A DNA stretch of 64,000 nt from JADKCL01 sp046329055 (GTDB lineage: Bacteria; Bacteroidota; Bacteroidia; J057; JADKCL01). Under the pieces are notes generated by a model. That model did not search any database, was not told where the DNA came from, and saw only the letters and a list, made by a program, of their open reading frames with translations. The translations under genes were made by a program, and so were the position numbers. Below, piece by piece: positions 60,765 to 64,000 of this stretch; the first letter of the stretch is position 1; each line of letters opens with the position of its first letter. The stretch covers positions 5,508 to 69,507 of the forward strand of contig JAXLVK010000021.1 of assembly GCA_046329055.1 (NCBI GenBank). The letters run 5' to 3'.

Positions 60765-61553
60765 ATGGAACCCAATGAAGACGAAATCAGGTTCGACAAC
60801 GAACTCAAGCGCATCAAGCTGAAGCTGGAGCATGGCATGGAATTTTCCAAGCCGGAAAACGATTCGGAGCTTCCTCCGGAGATCGAAGGGAAATTCCTGG
60901 ACTATGTCAGTGCATTCGAAAAGGCTTTGAAAAACGCGAGGCAGACAACGGTGGGGGAACTGATGGGATCGCCCGTTTGGCGGCCAGAGGAGGAGATCCC
61001 GGACGAGGAAATCGGGCAGGCATTGGACGAGGCGATGGACCTGCTCGCAGAGCATCACCTATCCCTTACCGCCATCCACGAGGTCAGCGACCGCGAACTT
61101 TACCGCTTCATTGCCGGAGAGATGATGGAGGAGGAGATCGACGACATGGACGTGCCCGGCATGATGACCTGCTTCACCTACGAGGATTTCCATCCCAACC
61201 ATCCCGCCGAGGTCGCCTATCAGGCAAAAGCCTTCATGCTGGCCTTTCTCCAAAAGCAAGAGGAGGGCAAATGGGGGGTGGAGACGGCCCCCGAATTGCT
61301 CGACGACCTGCGGCTGCGTGGATTTTGGGAGGGATTTGACTACTTCCAGGACATCCACATCGAAGTCGCCGGAGTCCGTGTCGAGGGCGAACGCGCTTGG
61401 GTCGAGCTGGACACCCAATTCCAAGGGTCAGTAGGAGGGGAGGCCGTCCACTTTTCCGGCAAGGCAACCCTAGAATTCCAATACGAAACCGAAATCTGCT
61501 GGGTCATCCACGCCCTGACCCTCCCGGAGCCTACGGAGTATATGGGGGAGTGA
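60765..61553 (+). CDS. Hypothetical acidic soluble protein
   Basis: 262 residues, acidic. A first half of long helices (IRFDNELKRIKLKLEHGMEF; ALDEAMDLLAEHHLSLTAI) leads to a beta-rich second half (VAGVRVEGERAWVELDTQFQ; GGEAVHFSGKATLEFQYETE) ending in a Trp/His motif (ICWVIHALTLPEP). No signal peptide or membrane segment. It is 66 nt downstream of the coupled small gene, so it may be the third member of that operon. The start 60765 is preferred to 60711 because the extension is not conserved in character. No family recognised. Confidence 0.55.
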   Translation: MEPNEDEIRFDNELKRIKLKLEHGMEFSKPENDSELPPEIEGKFLDYVSAFEKALKNARQTTVGELMGSPVWRPEEEIPDEEIGQALDEAMDLLAEHHLSLTAIHEVSDRELYRFIAGEMMEEEIDDMDVPGMMTCFTYEDFHPNHPAEVAYQAKAFMLAFLQKQEEGKWGVETAPELLDDLRLRGFWEGFDYFQDIHIEVAGVRVEGERAWVELDTQFQGSVGGEAVHFSGKATLEFQYETEICWVIHALTLPEPTEYMGE

Positions 61554-61578
61554 GAGAGTGAATGCAGGCCTGCGTGCT

Positions 61579-61720
61579 GGCTTCGAGAGCCTCAGCCATC
61601 ACGCAGGCCGAGCCCCAACTCACGGCGGCTGAGGCTCTCGAAGCCACCGTGCCCCCGCCTCCCCTGGAGGCAACCTCCTCTCGCCTCAGGGCCCCTCGAA
61701 GCCACCGTGCCCCCGCCTCA
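61579..61720. repeat. 19-bp perfect inverted repeat and a 24-bp direct repeat
   Basis: GGCTTCGAGAGCCTCAGCC (61579-61597) and its exact complement (61627-61645) can form a stable stem with a 29-nt loop. A direct repeat beginning TCGAAGCCACCGTGCCCCCG occurs at 61639-61662 and 61697-61720. It fills the 250-nt gap after the gene ending at 61553 and may act as a terminator. No gene is present. Confidence 0.7.
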
Positions 61721-61803
61721 AAATTTCCCCATTCCATCCCCGCCAAAATGTAAATTCGCCTCAGGAACGCCCCTCATCCGGCATTCCCCAATCGCAAGAC
61801 CCA

Positions 61804-62430
61804 ATGAAGGCACCTCTCAAATACCTGCTCCTCGCCCTCGTCACAATGCTCATCAGCTTTGGCCGGGCAAATGCGGACTCCCCGCTCACCTCGACCCCAT
61901 TTGCGGACGCCTACAAGACCGCCGGAGTCGTGAAGGCCGCCACCAAAGCCAACGGCGTCATCACCGCCAAGCTCATGAAATACCTGAGCAACCCCGGCAA
62001 GCCGCTCGACCTCAAGATGGCCCTCATCAACCAACTCGGTTGGAACATCGACGGGCGCACGAATGGCCGCATGTACAAGCACTATGTCGAGAAAAACAAG
62101 GGCATCACCCTCGACAATGCCGAAAATTGGAACAAGGTGCATCCGCATGAGTTGCTCAGCATGGCTTATTTGATCGCATTGGACAACTATTTCGATGTCA
62201 AAGCCGCCGCCGAAATGGCCCGGGCCGCTGCCAAGCGCCTCCCCAAAAGCTACACCGCACAGATCGTATCGGCCATGATTTGCGCCCAAGAGGCCTTCGA
62301 TACCAATTGGTGCCAAGTCTATCAACTCACCGACGCCGTCCGCCAAAACACCAGCCTCACCCAAGACATGCGCCCCGAGGCCATCAAGATCATCTTTGAC
62401 TACATGGACATCTACTCCGGGGAGTGCTGA
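61804..62430 (+). CDS. Exported helical hypothetical protein
   Basis: 208 residues. The signal peptide (KYLLLALVTMLISFGRANAD) suggests export. The mature part is helix-rich, with TPR-like helix pairs in the last half (HELLSMAYLIALDNYFDVKA, AAEMARAAAKRLPKSYTAQI, MICAQEAFDTNWCQVYQLT). It starts after a repeat-rich region and has no obvious promoter. No function is recognised; similar short helical exported proteins are frequent in Bacteroidota and often poorly conserved. Confidence 0.55.
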   Translation: MKAPLKYLLLALVTMLISFGRANADSPLTSTPFADAYKTAGVVKAATKANGVITAKLMKYLSNPGKPLDLKMALINQLGWNIDGRTNGRMYKHYVEKNKGITLDNAENWNKVHPHELLSMAYLIALDNYFDVKAAAEMARAAAKRLPKSYTAQIVSAMICAQEAFDTNWCQVYQLTDAVRQNTSLTQDMRPEAIKIIFDYMDIYSGEC

Positions 62431-62446
62431 GGTTGGGGCATTCCCC

Positions 62447-62851
62447 TCAATTTTCGCCTCGTACCCAGCGGTCATACTCCTCGTATCTTTTGGCGCCACC
62501 CGCCTCGAAAAACGCCTCGATTTTGTCCAGGTAATGCAGGAATAGCCATACATTCCCGCTGGCTGATAGCCCAAAATGCCCAGCAAGCGCCGTCTCTTCC
62601 TTGTAAAAGGCCCTGTCCTTGTGGATGAATCCAAGCAGTGAGACCAGGAGAAATGACTTTTGCGAAGGGCCCCCGGCACTGGACAGGCCACAGTCATAAT
62701 ATCCACGGTCGTACCCCAGCCAAAACTGAATCCGGTCAGACTCCCAGAGAAAGGTGCCGTACATGCCCTGAGAGTTGCCTATTGTCTGCCGAAACCCTTT
62801 GGCTTCCAATTCCTTGGCCATCGATTCCGAGAGATCGTGGGGTCTGTTCAT
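62447..62851 (-). CDS. Hypothetical soluble protein
   Basis: 134 residues. It begins MNRPHDLSESMAKELEAKGF and has a beta-rich core with several Trp and Tyr (LWESDRIQFWLGYDRGYYDC), then helices (KSFLLVSLLGFIHKDRAFY, LHYLDKIEAFFEAGGAKRY). The composition resembles small immunity-like proteins that occur scattered in Bacteroidota, but no family is established. The ATG at 62851 lies one base after the stop codon of the SRPBCC gene, so the pair is translationally coupled; the alternative start 62869 overlaps it by 17 nt. Confidence 0.55.
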   Translation of the reverse strand: MNRPHDLSESMAKELEAKGFRQTIGNSQGMYGTFLWESDRIQFWLGYDRGYYDCGLSSAGGPSQKSFLLVSLLGFIHKDRAFYKEETALAGHFGLSASGNVWLFLHYLDKIEAFFEAGGAKRYEEYDRWVRGEN

Positions 62852-62852
62852 C

Positions 62853-63362
62853 TCATTTAGGTGATGCAACCCGCTCTGCCAACGCCCGATTCATCGCCTC
62901 AAAATTCCGACACGCCTCCTCGAAATACTTCTTCCCATAAGACCCGCCAAACATCCCGCCCCAGCGCTCCTCCTGAACCATCAACGTCCCGCCATCCACA
63001 TTCGGAGTCAGTACAAACGAGTGCCGCGCCTTCAGAAAGAACAAGAACGCCCCGCCCCAAGCCCATTCACGCGGCGCATCCATCACCAGCAACTTCGCCG
63101 AGAATTTCCGTTCTCCCTTGTCAGTTGGCACCATGGTGAAATGCAGCATCTTGCCCCGCTTCCATTTCCCCTCGATCGTCCGCATGTAAGGATGCCAATC
63201 CGGATAAGCCGCCACGTCCGTCAGCACCTTCCACACGCTGTCCGCCGGAGCATGAATCGCCACTTCCGTCCGAACCCCATGCCGATCACAAACCGGAGCA
63301 GCCTGAGCCACCAGCCTCCCTGTAAGCAGCGTAAGAACCATGAACACCGTCATTCCCTTCAT
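62853..63362 (-). CDS. Exported SRPBCC-family protein
   Basis: 169 residues. A signal peptide (MKGMTVFMVLTLLTGRLVAQ) is followed by the SRPBCC helix-grip fold: VAIHAPADSVWKVLTDVAAY, PDWHPYMRTIEGKWKRGKML and a C-terminal helix (YFEEACRNFEAMNRALAERV). The DVxxYPxWxP motif is typical of the polyketide cyclase branch. It is unusual to be exported; most relatives are cytosolic. The start 63362 is fixed by the signal peptide; frames to 63506 overlap the divergent gene at 63497. It is upstream of, and coupled to, the gene at 62447-62851. Confidence 0.68.
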   Translation of the reverse strand: MKGMTVFMVLTLLTGRLVAQAAPVCDRHGVRTEVAIHAPADSVWKVLTDVAAYPDWHPYMRTIEGKWKRGKMLHFTMVPTDKGERKFSAKLLVMDAPREWAWGGAFLFFLKARHSFVLTPNVDGGTLMVQEERWGGMFGGSYGKKYFEEACRNFEAMNRALAERVASPK

Positions 63363-63496
63363 GCCCGCAATTTCCAGAATCTTCCGAAATCTCCAAGAAT
63401 CGGCATTTCTAATATTTGTGGGCAAATTTGTCGTAAAGTGTATTTGGTTTTGGTGATTTTGTTGCCTAGCTTGCGTCAAAATAATACATACACCAA

Positions 63497-63976
63497 ATGA
63501 AAACATTCATTATTGCATTTACAATGATTTTGGTAGGGTATGCAAGTCAATTGTATGCCCAGGAAAGCACCTTTTGCAAATCAATCGACAAGTACATTGG
63601 GCTAGCACCGACGAGCTTTGAAGGGATCAAAGGACCTCTTGATGCAGTGGAGTCGAAGCAGCTTGGTGAGGAGGTGTTCAACACGACTGAGATTTTGGAG
63701 GGATTCACGATCGGTCGTATTGCTCCTAGAATGATTGGCACCAAGAAGGAGCTGAGTTTTTGGGCGACCTTCAAGGAGCAGGCCAAGGCGGATGCACTGT
63801 TGGCGAAAGTCAAGTCGGAGCTCGATGCTTGTTTGAAGGGCAGAGAGGGATTCTTCATTGGAGAATTCAATGGTCAGCACAGTTATGATGGTCCGGACAT
63901 TCATTTTGTGCTGCAAATCCACAAATCTTTTGACAAGGTGCTGATCTACAAGGTCGCCCTGAAGATTACAGGCTGA
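63497..63976 (+). CDS. Small exported hypothetical protein
   Basis: 159 residues. The signal peptide MKTFIIAFTMILVGYASQLY is cut near AQES. The mature part is an alpha-beta domain with a few conserved-looking Phe and Gly residues (SIDKYIGLAPTSFEGIKGPL; EVFNTTEILEGFTIGRIAPR; HFVLQIHKSFDKVLIYKVAL). It ends at a TGA at 63974-63976, so it is complete within the window. The DNA here is AT-richer than most of the window. No function recognised. Divergent from the SRPBCC gene at 62853. Confidence 0.6.
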   Translation: MKTFIIAFTMILVGYASQLYAQESTFCKSIDKYIGLAPTSFEGIKGPLDAVESKQLGEEVFNTTEILEGFTIGRIAPRMIGTKKELSFWATFKEQAKADALLAKVKSELDACLKGREGFFIGEFNGQHSYDGPDIHFVLQIHKSFDKVLIYKVALKITG

Positions 63977-64000
63977 GAAAGAGGACTTCCCAAGTCAGGT

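Noticed and set aside
61531..61753. Small open frames in the repeat region after 61553
   Set aside because: They are translations of the inverted and direct repeats in that gap (on both strands), with Ala/Ser/Arg-rich composition and no protein-like pattern.

Overview
The window comes from a Bacteroidota genome of fairly high GC (roughly 55-60% in most genes). The lineage evidence is protein content: five large secreted proteins end in type IX secretion system (T9SS) C-terminal sorting domains (4005-7349, 23307-24089, 28653-31208, 41442-43112, 49051-51387), and several carry SprB-like, dockerin-like or 'FDPGPG' repeats typical of that phylum. Lipoproteins have the SxC lipobox style of the phylum, the carbamoyl-phosphate synthase large chain is the short form, and a few upstream regions contain the Bacteroidota -7 promoter consensus TAnnTTTG. 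The family within the phylum cannot be fixed from sequence alone. No rRNA, tRNA, CRISPR array, transposase or integrase was seen.

Layout. 1-9 kb: a frameshifted lipoprotein, a GldL-like membrane protein, intergenic repeat blocks, a UPF0158 protein, a bestrophin-family channel split by one indel, a 1114-residue T9SS cargo protein and two small unknown genes. 9-16 kb: a Tat-exported FAD oxidoreductase, a polytopic membrane protein, a GT-C-like membrane glycosyltransferase with two indels, a tiny RelB/addiction-module-like protein and a possible zinc-ribbon protein. 16-24 kb: a TPR/HTH sensor-regulator, a badly frameshifted Big_2 lipoprotein, a YegP-like protein, a damaged TM1410-family glycosidase and two secreted proteins. 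24-31 kb: an outer-membrane barrel, DUF1801, two SUKH/SMI1-like proteins and a SprB-repeat T9SS protein.

31.4-41.3 kb is the most interesting part. A 1742-residue DUF4157 protein with an HNH-like nuclease tail is followed, all on the minus strand, by three paralogous soluble beta-propeller proteins. The two distal paralogues are each preceded by a short degenerate copy of the toxin's own C-terminal tail. This is the fossil pattern expected from repeated replacement of a polymorphic toxin tip, with the old toxin ends and their immunity genes left behind. A base-composition break inside the toxin gene near 37.8 kb agrees with tip replacement.

41-58 kb: an arylsulfotransferase-like T9SS protein, carB, an M23 endopeptidase, two lipoproteins, a T9SS beta-propeller protein translationally coupled to a dimethylargininase, small membrane proteins, an SRPBCC protein, a macrodomain hydrolase, a DUF4166 pair and two tandem paralogous membrane proteins. 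58-61.6 kb: a second effector-like locus, a gluzincin metalloprotease with an SPPPFQL N-terminal motif, a TGATG-overlapping small exported protein and a third soluble gene. 61.8-64 kb: small exported proteins and another SRPBCC protein.

At least a dozen apparent single-base indels interrupt otherwise well-conserved genes (near 650, 3345, 13085, 13120, 16330, 19165-19600, 21230-21520 and 28490). They are dense enough that consensus errors in a long-read assembly should be considered before true gene decay.
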